This document shows positions 9,866 through 21,911 of a stretch of 64,000 bases of DNA, piece after piece. Location of the stretch: the NCBI GenBank assembly GCA_033297205.1, contig MU859077.1, forward strand, positions 62,001 through 126,000. The letters run 5' to 3'. A program made the position numbers and the translations under genes. Within the stretch, counting starts at the first letter, position 1. Each line of letters starts with the position of its first letter. The notes below the pieces were generated by a model, which saw only the letters and a program-made list of their open reading frames with translations, was not told the origin of the DNA and ran no database searches. The stretch is from Pseudoneurospora amorphoporcata. Lineage: Eukaryota; Ascomycota; Sordariomycetes; Sordariales; Sordariaceae.

Positions 9866-11671
9866 CTACACCGGACTTCTTAGCCCCCCCTCAGCAGGCA
9901 ATATCCTCCCCAAACTCCTCAAAACCTCAATGGTCGGCAGATCCCTCGTCCCAACCTTACCTTTCTCCCTCTCCTCGCGCTCCTTCAGCCGCGCCGCGCT
10001 CAGCGCAAGCACCCGATCCGCCTCGCGGCCCGCCGTCGACACCCGCATGTCCAGCTTGTGCACGCTGTCGGCCAGGTGGTCGATCTTGAACTCGAGCGAG
10101 GACTGGACGTTCTGCAGGCGCGATCGCGTCCGGCGTCGGAAGGAGCTGAAGGCCGTGTCGGATTCGGTCAGGGAGGCGAGGATTTTGGCTTCTTCGGCGT
10201 CGAGAAGTGACGGTTCGGGGAGTGGTGCCTTTGCGGGGTCGGAGTCGGGGTAGAGCGGTTCGAGGTCTGGGAGGGGTTTGGCAAGGGCTTGCCAGGCTTT
10301 TTTCTCTTCTTTTAGCCTGTTTGTTGGTGGGTTGGTTAGCAAAGGAAAATCATCAACAGTTAGGTAGGTGTCAGCGAAGGAAGAAACTCATACCTCTTAA
10401 TCTTCGCTTCCAGTTCGGCAATCTTGGCGTCGTGCTCGAGATTTCGCGGGTTTGGTTGTAGCACCACTGGCGGCTTCGGCGCTTCCTCTCTAGCAAACCA
10501 ATCCGAGAATTCTGACCTGGCTCCAAAGTCCTTGAGCAATTGGTCTTGTATCGCGCGCGCTGTGTATTTAACGTTAGCGTCATGTCGTCCGCACGCACTC
10601 ACTCGGCTTTCAAATCTTGTTCTGCTGCTCCTTACCTCCAAGAATTGCACTAGACCCATGACTACCATGCGGTGGTTTCTCACTAAGAGCTCTTTCGCCG
10701 CACCACGTCAAAAGCTGTCTCATCCGCCTTGGCTCGCTCAGCCCCTCGGCTTCGATATGCTTGTAGAACTCGGACGGGTCGACCTCGCGATGCGGTATCG
10801 CACTATGTCCGTTCTCGATCAAGGAACTGGCTCGTCGCCCCCTCATCCCTAGACTGCTCCGCCGACTGCCACTGGCACCTCCCTTTTTCCTCATCTCTTT
10901 GTTCCGGTTGATGATTGGCGTGTCGCTGAGTGGTAGTACGATTTGCTGTGGCTCGTTGGAGCTCCCTCTCCCTGCTCCTTTTCGCCCCTTAGTCCTCGTA
11001 TCCGGTTTATCGTCGATGTCCATTGGCATCGCGCCCAAGAGACTCGGCTCGACATCCTCCTCCTCCTCCTCCTCTTCGGGTACCGCGCTCATGCCGTTTA
11101 CTGGTCGCGGTGCCTCATTCTCCTTCTGTTGTTTTGGTGGGCGGCCTTTCCTCCGACCCCTAGATTTGGAAGCAGCATCCTCTTCATTATCGGCTGGTGT
11201 CGCTGAAGGCGCAGGCGCGGGTGCTGGCGGGGCAGCAGCACCATTTGATTTTCGTTTCGACGTCCTCCTCGGTATCGGTCCGGAGATTTGCTGCTGTTGT
11301 ACAGCTGGCGGTGGCGAAGGCGGCTGCTCTTGCACAGGGGATGATGCGCGCTTCCTTGCGCTATTCTTCGGTGGTCTTCCAACGGGCTTCTTCACGGGCA
11401 CCGATATCGGCACTGGTTCGTTCTCGGGCTCATCTATTGTGGACGCTGGAGCTATCGATGTGGTTCTGGCTCTCTTGGAACCGCGCGTAAATAGGAAGTC
11501 GCCATCTTGCTCGTCATATACTGCCTCGGCTGCGTCACGTTTTCAGGATCATGTCAGCTTCAGGTGTCTGGGTCGCCCAGAAGCGCCGAACAAGCGCAGA
11601 ATGGCATTGAATTGAAGGATGAATTGCAGCTTACCCGCAAGGCGTTTGCTGCGCCTCTGGTTACTGCTCAT
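9866..11671 (-). CDS. DSN1: Kinetochore protein Dsn1/Mis13 (MIS12/MIND complex)
   Basis: Four exons on the minus strand: 11671-11635, 11529-10636, 10559-10394 and 10316-9866, total 515 residues. The diagnostic core is RRSSLGMRGRRASSLIENG, then AIPHREVDPSEFYKHIEAEG, LSEPRRMRQLLTWCGERAL, which is the Mis12-Mtw1 (Dsn1) family signature; the RRxS pair corresponds to the Aurora B-type phosphosites known for Dsn1. C-terminal helices (EHDAKIAELEAKIKRLKEEK and later) fit coiled-coil assembly in the MIND complex at the inner kinetochore. The first exon is 37 nt (MSSNQRRSKRLA). The N-terminal third is disordered, with two GRPPK AT-hook-like motifs and an acidic EEEEEEEDVE patch. Splice donors GTAAGC, GTAAGG and GTATGA are all good. 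Confidence 0.93.
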
Positions 11672-14078
11672 GCTCAGGATTTGTAGCGGCTGACGGGTCC
11701 GTACGACAGTCGTCATGGATGGCGGGTTTTGGAGTACATGAACTCGAATAATTCGGAGCTGGAGAGAAGACCGGAGGGTTGCAAAAGGTCGTCGCTCGTT
11801 TCGCAGGTCCTATCGTAATGTGGGCGGTGGTGATGCTAAATGTGGTGGTGATGTTGACGTTGGGTTGCGACCGGGCCAAACCGACGTGAGCGGAGCGCGT
11901 CTCCTCTTCCCCAACTTGGGTGTGACACTTAAAGAATTGGTGCCAAATGGCGATCTGACTGAACCGGGGGGCCTGGGCGGCGGCCGGGTGGGCAAGCGGG
12001 CCACGGAGCACGGTGTCACGGACGCGTCAAATCGGGCGGGCTTTGGCTTTGGAAACTGGGGAGCAGTTGGGCCGATCGGTCAGGTGTGTTGTCGCGATAC
12101 GGGGATGCTTGGATGGAGATCGGGGCGTTGTCAAAAATGACTGGAATCGGGTATTTCGTCTAAGGTATGCTGGTAATGTGCAAATTGGTCGTTATCGTCG
12201 TAGGGTCGTCCCAGGCCTTCAGTTTCGTCGCTGTGCCGCAAAGTTTCGCAGGTCTGAACGTGTTCTTGGGCGTCCGGGCGCGACTGAAGTTGCGACCCTT
12301 TCGGTTGGTTTTGTTTATTGCGGGCAGGCTGTTCCAAGGAACGCTTGGGCCACATCCCGCACACTTTATCCAGTGGGTCGTTTCTTCATTGCTACCCCAC
12401 AGCCTGCAAGGCTGACAACATTTGACAACTCATTCATCCTCTGGCTTCATCTGGCCATACGATTGGCTGAATTGTTTCATCAGCCCTGGCAGTTAAACCG
12501 CCTGATGGCCTGCACTGCGCCACTGTCCGTCCTGCCAGATGATGCTATCGCCGTCTGACTTCCGGTCCCTCCGTGTTCAAGCTCCAAAGACGACAATTGC
12601 ACATAAATATCATTAAACTGCCTTCCACTTTTATATATTTCATTCCTTTCTTTATTCGCTACTTCACACATGAGTTCATTTTGAAAGATGCATCCGTTCG
12701 CCACATGTCTAGTCATCATCGACGCAACTGCCTCGATTTCTCAAATGATAATACGGACGGACACCAGGAATCACTCCACAGATAATTGTAAGATCCCACC
12801 TGCCGTGCTTTCAGCGAGCAATTCTCCTTGTGCTGCCTCGGACATGACCGACCCAAGCGAGGAATACCATCGTCCTGTTGTGCCTGCCCCTTCGTCCTCC
12901 GGGTTGTGCTACGTGCCTCAACATCGAACATATCCATCCGTGGGATGGCTCAATCATCTTATCCCGCTGGACCACCCCAGATGGCCCCTCGTTGCTCACG
13001 CCGATGACAATTTTTGCCGCACATTCACTTTGTGAAGCAGTTATTCGTACGGTCTCATTACCGCCACCACAAGCGCAAAGTCTTCTCAGGATATCATCGT
13101 TTGTATGTTTGTCATATTCTCTCCTGTCTCGTATCTCGCAGGATGATTCAGTCCTCATCACGATTACAAGTATCTTAGTATGTTCATGCCTTAAAGCACG
13201 CCACCTTCCCTTGTTGCCTGCCCACCAGCTGCTAGCTAACTGTTGCCTGAAATACCATGCCATAGTAAACCTACTCAGATCTTGAGAAGCGCCTCATGGC
13301 AAACGCCAATGCTGTACACGCCATATAAACAAAGGATAATAACCGGTTCCCGCAGGAGGCGAGGACGGAAAGCCAAGGTCGCCGAATTCCCTCCTTCTCG
13401 TGTAATTCTCGTGGCCTTCGCCGTGACCAGACGGAAGAGAGCACGCAGACCTCGGAACTCACGCCCTTGCCCTTCCGCCTGGCACCACTTAACAAAATCG
13501 CTTTGAACAGAAAACGCCTCCCCAAGTTGCCTCCCTCCTCCTACCCTCCCTCCATCCCTTTCCAGCAGTGTTCAGGTTCTTCCCTACCACACCAAACTGA
13601 AAGATAAAAGCTAAGAGAAAAGCAGCCCTTAAAACACCAGTGACGCCGGTTTTTGTATGCCCGTAAGACACCACATAGATACACAGACTAAAGGCCAGAG
13701 GCGATGGTGCTGCTCCGTCCGGCTCAGGAGACCCCTTACCGACTCCCTGATCTCCATGAACTTGGCTAGCAAGATGCCCACTGACAAGAACTCATACAAT
13801 GAAGAGAATGGAAATGACTGTCCCTTGTTGTTTATGGCGCAGTCTCTAGAATCCGAACGTCGTAAGATTGTTGCTCCCTCCTTTTGCACGCCGCCCAATG
13901 ATGTTGACCAAAAAGGACAGCCCGCGGATGGTCGAGCCCAGTTGATGCTGCATGGTGATTATCGTCAACATGGGTGACGCCCGAGAGGTCAAGCAGGTTA
14001 ATAAGTCGACCTTCGTTGACGAAGGTCATTGTTGCCTTGTTGGTCATCCGTTATGGCCTCATCCACCAAAGTCCCTCG
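11672..14078. other. Intergenic, Dsn1 5' side / Atf1 3' side
   Basis: The 2.4 kb stretch lies upstream of Dsn1 and downstream of the bZIP gene, both on the minus strand. Several 70-180 codon ORFs occur on both strands but none shows a known domain, consistent codon bias or splice continuity. It may include a long bZIP 3' UTR. Confidence 0.45.
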
Positions 14079-15975
14079 CTATGAGAATCGGCGAGGGGCA
14101 ACATTCGGCGGCATGCCGACGGGCTGATTAGGTATGCCAGCTCCCATACCGTAAGGGTTCATCTGGTGGCTGAAGGGCTCAATGGCTTGCTGCATGTACG
14201 CACCATGATGAAGACCTTGCGATTGGGTCACTGGACAGTCCTTGTGTGCGAGCAAGAGTGTCTTGAGATTGACTACTTCTTCCCGTAGCTGTGTTATTGT
14301 TGCGGTAAGGGCGTCATTTTCTTGACTGAACATCTCCACCTTCTGCTGAAGGTTTGCGAGCCACTGCTTCTTGCGCTGACGACATTTCAAAGCGGCAACC
14401 CTGCAGACAGTTAGTATCACGTGTTCTCTAGTGGCCAACCAAAGGGAATTCACGTACCTGTTCCGCTCCAGGAAATTCTTGCGCTTTTCTTCTTCCGTCA
14501 TCTTGGACTTGGGACCCGTTCCATCATCCTTGCCTGGCTTGTCCTCATCTTCCGAACCTGAGTAATCCATGCCGTTGAGTGAAGATACCGATCCGTTTGT
14601 CTTGGCCTTCTTGTTGGCTGGAGCCTTGCCGGAAGCGTCTTCAGCCTTACGACGAGAACCGGTCGTCGGCGCGCCTGTGGAATTACGCTTCCCTTTGCCA
14701 CGGGTATTAGGTCTGGCAAGTTCACTTTCGTCTGACCCGATGCTAACTTCACTGACACCACGTGCTGAGCTTCCTGCATTAGATGCGTTCCCATTCATCT
14801 GTGGGGAAGTGTTGACTGGTTTAACAGGAGCAGGCGCAGTGTGCGGGTGGATTGGTGGAGGTGGAGGAGGTGCCGAAACTACGTTAAACGATTGGCTTGG
14901 TGGCTGGGATGCGTTTCGTCCCTGTGCTAACATGAAAAGACCATTTGCTGCGTCGTTATCATGCGGGTCAAAAGGCCCAGTCGGTGGCTTCGTCTCAGGC
15001 TTCAAAGGCGGAATGCCATTGGGGATATCAGAGGCTGGTTGTGACGTAATCGATGGTGGCTGTGATTGTTGTTGCTGTTGCTGTTGTTGTTGTTGTTGTG
15101 CTGCGTGTTGAGCTTGGGCCTTGGCGGCAGCGGCACTGATGGCAGTTCGGTGAAAGTCAATGGTTCCAGGCGTGGCAGCAGAGCCGGCAAGTTGTGCAAA
15201 AAGAGTCGAGTTAGGACTCGGGGCAGGGAACATAGACCCGCTACCACCAGGCGTTAATCCTGTCCTAAGAGACGATTCGTTTGGTGTCGGGAAACCTCCG
15301 CGAATGTGATCACCGAAATAATCGGAAGACGTAGGGCCCGACAGCATCGCCGGACTCAATGGGCCAGATCGCAACGAGTTGCTACCGCCCCAAGGGAAAG
15401 GTGTTGAGCCGGGAGGTAAGATGGATGATGGGGATGCTAGAGCGGCAACGGGCGGGAGTTTGGTACCGCCAGGAGTCTCTGGGGCACCGCCGAAGGATTG
15501 CTCAAAGGGATTCGGCTCCAGGCTCAGCGAACCGGCGATGGGGTTCTGGGAAAAGTAGTCGGAAGGGCTGTTCGTAGATTGCTGTTGGGCGGGACGGGGA
15601 GGAGGCGCGAGTGGTTTGGTAGGTTCGGCACTGGTCGTCAACTCGGATGGTTTCAGGGGAGGCTCATGCTTCGTTTCGGGATGGCCATCTAGGTGCAAGA
15701 AAAATTAAGTTGGCAACAATGTCTCTTTCGGTATATGGTGTATGAGGCTTTGACTCTTCCTCTCTTCTTCCTCTCCTATCTTTCATGCCTCTCTGCAGGG
15801 ACGAAAGGCGATACCTAGCAGACGGGCAGACAGGGTGCTCGACAATGGGGAAATAGGTCATGACGGTCGTGACAGAGAAGCGACTCTACTCACCTAGTCG
15901 CGGTGGGGATGTCTTGTTGGATTGCTTGGGTGATTTGGACTCACCTCGGCCGGCAGCTCCAGTAGACGACCCCAT
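14079..15975 (-). CDS. atf1: ATF/CREB-type bZIP transcription factor (Atf1-like)
   Basis: Three exons on the minus strand: 15975-15894, 15688-14458 and 14400-14079, total 544 residues. The bZIP domain spans the second intron: EEEKRKNFLERNR joins to VAALKCRQRKKQWLANLQQ, followed by a leucine-zipper helix with heptad hydrophobics to LKTLLLAHKDCPV (about residues 425-485). The basic region NRVAALKCRQRKK is that of Atf1/AtfA, the stress-activated MAPK target in fungi; N. crassa calls its orthologue atf-1/asl-1. The long N-terminal part is Pro/Ser/Asn-rich with a run of 11 glutamines (about 15068-15100) and short SYF/DYFG motifs resembling the HRR-like region of Atf1. Splicing of exon 1 gives SPPRLDGHPETK. 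TGACGT sites lie upstream (separate entry). Confidence 0.93.
15066..15104 (-). repeat. Polyglutamine (CAA/CAG) tract in atf1
   Basis: An interrupted CAR repeat encodes 11 consecutive glutamines in the N-terminal activation/disordered part of the bZIP protein. Such tracts vary in length between isolates. Confidence 0.85.
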
Positions 15976-16290
15976 GATGTCAATCCAAACTTGCGGCGCC
16001 TTCGTGCTGCAATCGGGTGCGGGTGCGGATGCGAGCGACCAGAGGCCAGAGGGACACGACGGGGTGGAAAAGGGAAATTGCGGACGACTATGAGGTCACA
16101 AAAGCGCAAGAGATAATGCGTAGGTAGAAGGCTGTACGCTACCTATGTTCGTAATGCAGCGTCCTTTTCCGCGTCGCGGCTGCGTTGCTGGTATCGGGGA
16201 TCGTAACAAATACCTTACGTAGTTCCTCGCAACAAGGTGTTCGTTGGTGCGTGTGTGTGGGAGGAGAAAAGTGGAAGGTCAAGACTCGCA

Positions 16291-16309
16291 GACGTCAGGT
16301 ATGACGTGG
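16291..16309. promoter_or_regulatory. Paired ATF/CREB core sites upstream of atf1
   Basis: GACGTCA at 16291-16297 (TGACGTC on the other strand) and TGACGTGG at 16302-16309 lie about 320-330 bp upstream of the atf1 ATG at 15975. TGACGT is the half-site family bound by ATF/CREB bZIP factors. Autoregulation is an inference. Confidence 0.45.
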
Positions 16310-16549
16310 GAAAAGAGATGGCGCAAGGGAAATAAAAATGATGGGGCCCGCTCCCCGTCCGCCCACGGCCCAGTGAGTAAGCACTGAGTGGCCAGTTGCC
16401 AGGTGCCAGGGGCAGTCAGGCGGGGGGTGCCAATCAGGGCAGCCAGAGGGCAGCGACGACTGAAAAGTCGGGTTGAAGATACCCGACCCCCCCTGCTTGG
16501 CGGGTTATTGCTAAACAAGGGCGGGGCCAAAGGGTCTATTTTTCTCTCG

Positions 16550-16550
<1 letters not shown>

Positions 16551-16627
<77 letters not shown>

Positions 16628-16747
16628 GGGGGTGGGGGTTACNNNNNNNNNNCGGCACCCCCCCCCCCCGCCCCCCGGCCCACCGGCACGCCCACACACC
16701 CCGTCCGACCCCCCCGCGCCGGGCGCGCCCCGGCCCCCCCCCCCCCT
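16551..16747. other. Assembly gap with homopolymer flanks
   Basis: A run of 56 T (16551-16606) is followed by 26 G (16607-16632), then ten N (16643-16652) and a C-dominated stretch to 16747. Nothing else in the window resembles this. It reads as low-quality sequence around an unclosed scaffold gap rather than genomic DNA. Confidence 0.9.
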
Positions 16748-19700
16748 AGGGGGACAGGACGAAAGCAAGCGCGCGACAAGGTAAAGAGAAACTTGATAGG
16801 ACCACAAGAGAATGCCAAATGAAAAAAAAATAAAAATTCCGACAAGGAGAGAATAGAGAGTGTTCAGGTTTGGTAGATCGGAATGCTACCTTTGGGGCTA
16901 GGAAAGAAACCGCACAAAACTCGGTTGGTGGGAGGGAAAAGTGGATGGGATGATGGATGTGCCCGCGAGGGATCAGAAAAGTGTGAAATAGGCCTGCATC
17001 TTGCGCACTGTAAACCCCGTGGCCGGCCCACTGGAGGCTGTTGCTATCCAAACAGGACCGGAGTGGAGGCTCCAAGGAACAACCACCGACTGGGACCTGA
17101 GTGGGACACACTCCATGGTACCAACAAGCACAGTCTCAAGTTGAACGGATGAACTGTGCGTCAAGGGATGCATTGTCTTGGGTGTATCTCCCATCCATCG
17201 TCTCGACTATTCGGGATCTTCAAGATAGCATAGGTACCCAACAGGCTGTGTAGTTCAAGTTGTAGCCCATCCCTTCCCCTTTTCCTTCATTCGGGATATG
17301 TCTACAATAGGATGTCTTCATTACGATCTCCCATCTTTAAACTCGACCACTAGCCATGTGCTGCCGGCTTTTAGATTGTGTACTTCAGTGCATGAATGAA
17401 GTAACTTGTCGACTTTTGGAATGGATTCAATCTGCCCTGAAGACTGCCTGGGTCAGGGTATCTCTGCGCCCACCTTCGAGGAATGATGTCTTGACGACGA
17501 GTGTATGATGAAGGTCTCCCAGGAAATCCCGAAGGAATGGCTCTTGTAGTAGCAAACCCTCACAAAAGCCGACAGCAGCTAAGGGTAATTCTTCCTCTTC
17601 CGTCGCGATAACACGAACGAGAATATGCACAATCTGCAGTTGCGCACCGGCAGCGCATCTTGAGCTACCGGTATTAGTCGCGTTTCATGTCATAAACCGT
17701 TGAGGTGGGCAAAATGCCTGACTCATGGGACTGCTTCCACAACAGCGTTCGTGCGTGCAATTTAGACTGTCGTCCAATTCGGGACATGCCTTGTTGTCAA
17801 CCACGGAATTGGGTATGCGCCAAATGCCCGACCTTTCCCTCGCTATCACCAACTTGGAATTAGGTCATAGTTTGTTACGCTACATCTTTCTTTGCATCTT
17901 GAGTTCCCACCACCGGCATCATCAATCTCATGAGAGAAGCCGCAAGAGATATCGGCCCAGGGGGCTCTTTACTACGGTGATGCTCCCAGCCGGCGACACA
18001 TCATATCTGAGTATAACCAATTTTGGCACGGTGTTTGGAGGTACCAGATCCACCATACACGAGCTTCTGGCGCACAAGTTGCTTCCTTGGCTTGCAGACA
18101 GAAAGGGAAAACACGCAACCAGCCTGAAGGCTTCGGCGAGACCCCTGTGTGTGGATACTGGATGGTTTCAACCGACACGCGAACGGGGGCGGTTCTCACC
18201 AGTCTCAACGACGCCGGGAGCAGATTTGCTAGCGGTGTCGCACTTTGTGCCTCTCCCACAGGACACACTACACCCACTTCCGGGTGCCCGTCACGAAGAC
18301 AACTCCTCCATCAACCCATCACTGAGAGAAGCATGTTTACAAATCTTCAGGATGAAGTCGTATTTCGAAGTTCTGGATTTCAAAGCCGGTCACATGGTCA
18401 GCAATGATGGACAGTAGGTAAGTAGTCTCGGCCTTCTTAAACAAAAAGAGGGAACTCGGAAGATCACGATATAGCCGCCCGGATGTCAACAGCCAAGCGG
18501 TCTCGAATCACTGGTAATCAAGAACCAGAACCTCACCGCTCTGGACCATATCATGGCTTGCATGGACGACGGCTACCACACCATACAGTAGTGTACATAT
18601 GTTGTGGAGTGAAGAGGACGACGAAGGAGAGAATGTTGAAAGAGTGTGGACACCTTGTGGCAAACTGTGTTTATCATCCACCCAATCACAGCCTTTCATC
18701 GCACAAAGATGCCGTCCTCTTTTCCCTCGCGACTGGGCTTCGCGAGGCCCTGGTCGGTAGGCTGCTCCCGGACACCCCAAATTGTCACGCGAAGGGAACA
18801 TTGCGTCAGACGCTAAGAGGGGACTGGCGCGCAATTTCCTCCACGTTGACATGTTTTGTTAGGGTTCGCATTTCTGATATATTACCTATTTGCAGCCCCC
18901 CATTCTCGCTTTTGCCGCTCCTTATACTTCCCATCCAAATCCAACGCACCCTTCCGTCTGTCCGCGCTTGTTCGTTTCGACCTGCCAGGTCAGGATGAGT
19001 TGGATCCACGGTGCGCCTAAAGACACCTCGACAAAGCAGCCAACCAACATCCAGTGCTTCACAAAGTATACACTTTGATAGTACGCTGCAGCACGTCTCA
19101 TGTATTCAATTAGCGATCGTCAGAAGCATTCCCTTTTGTGTTCGATCGGTCGATTTCACCGTGCCCTATTCCGGGAGCGCAGACGTCCATTGTCAGCTTT
19201 CCAGCGAGAGAAACAGGGGTGGCGCTGGTTTCGACCGACTTCATTGACACCAATGACGTAACGGTGGGCGGGACAGAATGATGGTGGTCTTGAAAAGTGG
19301 TGAGGTCTTCTCACCCGGCAGAATTCGCACCGTATCGGAAGGTTCCCAATTCTCATTGCAACTGTGCAACTGCAACAACCTGAACAACAACAAATGGCCC
19401 AGGCCAGCTGCCAGTTGCCATTGTTCCCGTTTCGTCTCCTCTCGCCGTTGCCCATTCGCCAGGCTAGAATGGGAAGATGAACAGATCCGTCGCGCGGCTC
19501 TGGGAAAATATCAAATATTCCCACAAAAAGTGGCCTCGCGTGCTCCACGGCATCCAGTGTCAAACCAAAGGCCCGCAGTTGTTATCGGATTCTGGCGCGG
19601 TCATCGGGAAACTTCGCGCCCACGCAAGCATCTGTGGTATAATCTTCTTTCTTTCTCATTCCGTTTACGTTTGGATCAAGCTGGGCTTTCAACTTCAGTT

Positions 19701-21911
19701 GGGGGGCATGAAACGTGTGTTGTCCTCGACGTCTGCCAGTTGAGCCAGTAGCAGTCAACCCCTTTTTTTCCTTTTTTTTTCCTTCCCCTACTCTGACTTT
19801 CGTGTACCCCCTGGCTAGACCCCCGGTGCCGCTATGACGCACTGGACTTGCATGGAAATTGGGCCTGCACGCTGCACTGCATGGACGCACCAAGGGGCGC
19901 CACTTGTCCCGCGCGACCGTGAAGCTTTTTGAAGCGAAACGGCTTCCCGTTTCAGTCTCCAGCAGGCCAGCACAGGCACACAACCGCAGACCCAAGACCC
20001 AACGCTCTAGGAACTGAACACAAAAGACACCCATTCACGTTTTTCTTGACAGATCTTGACTCTCGCTTTACCGCGCCGGTTACTGAACGAACCTGTTCTC
20101 GAACAATTGATCATCCATCATGGCGTCTGCTTGGTAATTGACCGAGAGATCTGATCGCGCACTGTGGCATCTTACGGCTCAACGATGAGAGATTGGCTAA
20201 CAAGCCATTGAAAATTACGGGTCCAGGGTACATAGCGCGTTTCGGCCTTTCGAGCCAACGGTGGACAACTTCGAGAACAGTACGACAAGTACGCCGGACC
20301 GGTACTGATAATTCACCATAGACAACCGCTGGAATAATACCCGGGAGAATCAGCTTCCCTTTTCGAACTTTTCTCTGATGGCACCTCACTTTGCAACCAC
20401 GACCGCACAGTACAAAGGGAGAAGAGAAAACAACATGATGAAAAATGGGATAAATGGCTTCTTTGGGCATGAGTCTCCGATGCCGAGTCCCTTTTTGCTG
20501 GTCACGGTACCTAGTCATGGGAAATATGGATGTCAACACAGCACGAGAAAAACACTTCATCTTATCATCTTCCAGCCTTCAGCTTGGCCCGCTCGAGCGT
20601 CAAGGACCAGGGAAGAGCAATCGGCCACCTTGCTTAGTTCGGTCCGCGCCAACCTCGCTTTCGTCAAGAGCTCCAGAGCACCCGGCTTTCGCCCTGATTG
20701 GATGGTTCCGGATTGCAGCGCTTGGAGGAGGTGTCGCCCTCCGGCGGTGCGGGGATGGCCGCGCCGCTGGAGACGGAGGCCGGCTCCCCGATGTTGGCAC
20801 ACCTCTCCCCGCTCCTCCCCCTTCAGCGGTCCGGCACCTGACCAAGGCCGGCGTACCGTGTGATGAAGTCACCGACCGACAGAGGAGGGGAAAAGGTAAA
20901 AGGGGGAGGGGCAAGTCCGGCCGCACAAACAATAGTGCTCTGCAAGTGCTGTCGATCTCGCCATTTTCCCTCGGCTTCTCTTTCATTCTCACCGAACCGC
21001 AAGGCTATTCTGCAACACAAATGTTGGAAGCCTATCATGAGCTCACTGTTGCGTTGCAGATATTCTTGACTTACTGGTGTTGATGCCAAATGATGTCGTT
21101 ACTGACCAGAACAGAGGAAGCAGCATTAGATGGATTCTGTCATTGATAGCGACGTCTAAGCGACACACCTTAGAAGTGCTTGCTAATAGCCGTCCCAATG
21201 AATGATAGCACGCGAAATAGCGGCAAGTCCCTGTGGGGGTCACAAGCCCTTCGTTCGAAGCCAATCTGCGGCGCATCATGGTCGAAGTCAAACTTTGCTA
21301 GGACTGACCTCGAATACGAGTTTATCGGAGATGCTAGGAGCTAAACATAGAAACATATCATTTAAGACAGACAGCCAACTAGCAGAGCCGCCGACGTCAA
21401 TCCAAGAAGAGTTGTTGCAAAGACCAAATACCACTTTCCGTTAAGAGGTAATCGTAGGGCTGACCTAGATCTCGGTGGTGACGGGGTTGATCCTGGCGGT
21501 TACACCCATCGTTAGCCGAGGTCTTCGGTTGATCCTTCGGCGTGCCCAAAACACGCCGTTGACCATTCCTGGGTCCTGGAACTATTGGCATATCTTCGAA
21601 ACTCATATCGAACAAACATCAGGCATATCATCTCATCATCTGCCCAGAGCTTGAGTTGTCGAGAATGGACTCTATAGAAAGAACATTCAGCGTTCTGTAC
21701 CCCACTCAGCAACGACCCCAACCGAGTGAATCGTTCACAGTCAAAATGTGAACAAAGGATGCTGGCGTCAACGGGAAGATGAAGAGACAGCTTCCTCACC
21801 ACCCAAGAACGGATCTCTTTCAACTCAGTGTCTGATCATATCGACTAATAAACACAACGGACAGTATTCACGAGATCAGATATCCGGCCTCCAAGCACTT
21901 GGGCCAAAACC

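Larger units (their letters stand above)
15976..21911. other. 5.9-kb region without a convincing gene
   Basis: This stretch extends from the atf1 start to the 3' end of the GST-like gene. Near atf1 it contains two TGACGT sites (16291-16309). A poly-T, poly-G, 10-N gap and C-rich run occupies 16551-16747. Beyond that, ORFs of up to 230 codons occur (for example 17725-18417 and 20454-21083 on +), but they lack recognisable domains, coding bias and splice logic. I see no tRNA, rRNA or transposon. It could hold a long atf1 leader, distal regulatory sequence or a noncoding transcript. Confidence 0.4.

Noticed and set aside
10899..11615. 238-codon plus-strand ORF over Dsn1
   Set aside because: Antisense shadow of the low-complexity N-terminal region of Dsn1.
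16388..16822. ORFs running through the homopolymer and N gap
   Set aside because: They translate poly-T/poly-G/poly-C artefacts and unknown bases.
17725..18417. 230-codon plus-strand ORF
   Set aside because: No domain, no third-position bias, mixed composition; no neighbouring exons can be joined sensibly.
20454..21083. 209-codon plus-strand ORF in the large intergenic region
   Set aside because: Composition is Arg/Gly/Pro/Ser-heavy as in random GC-rich DNA; an equally long minus-strand frame covers the same place.
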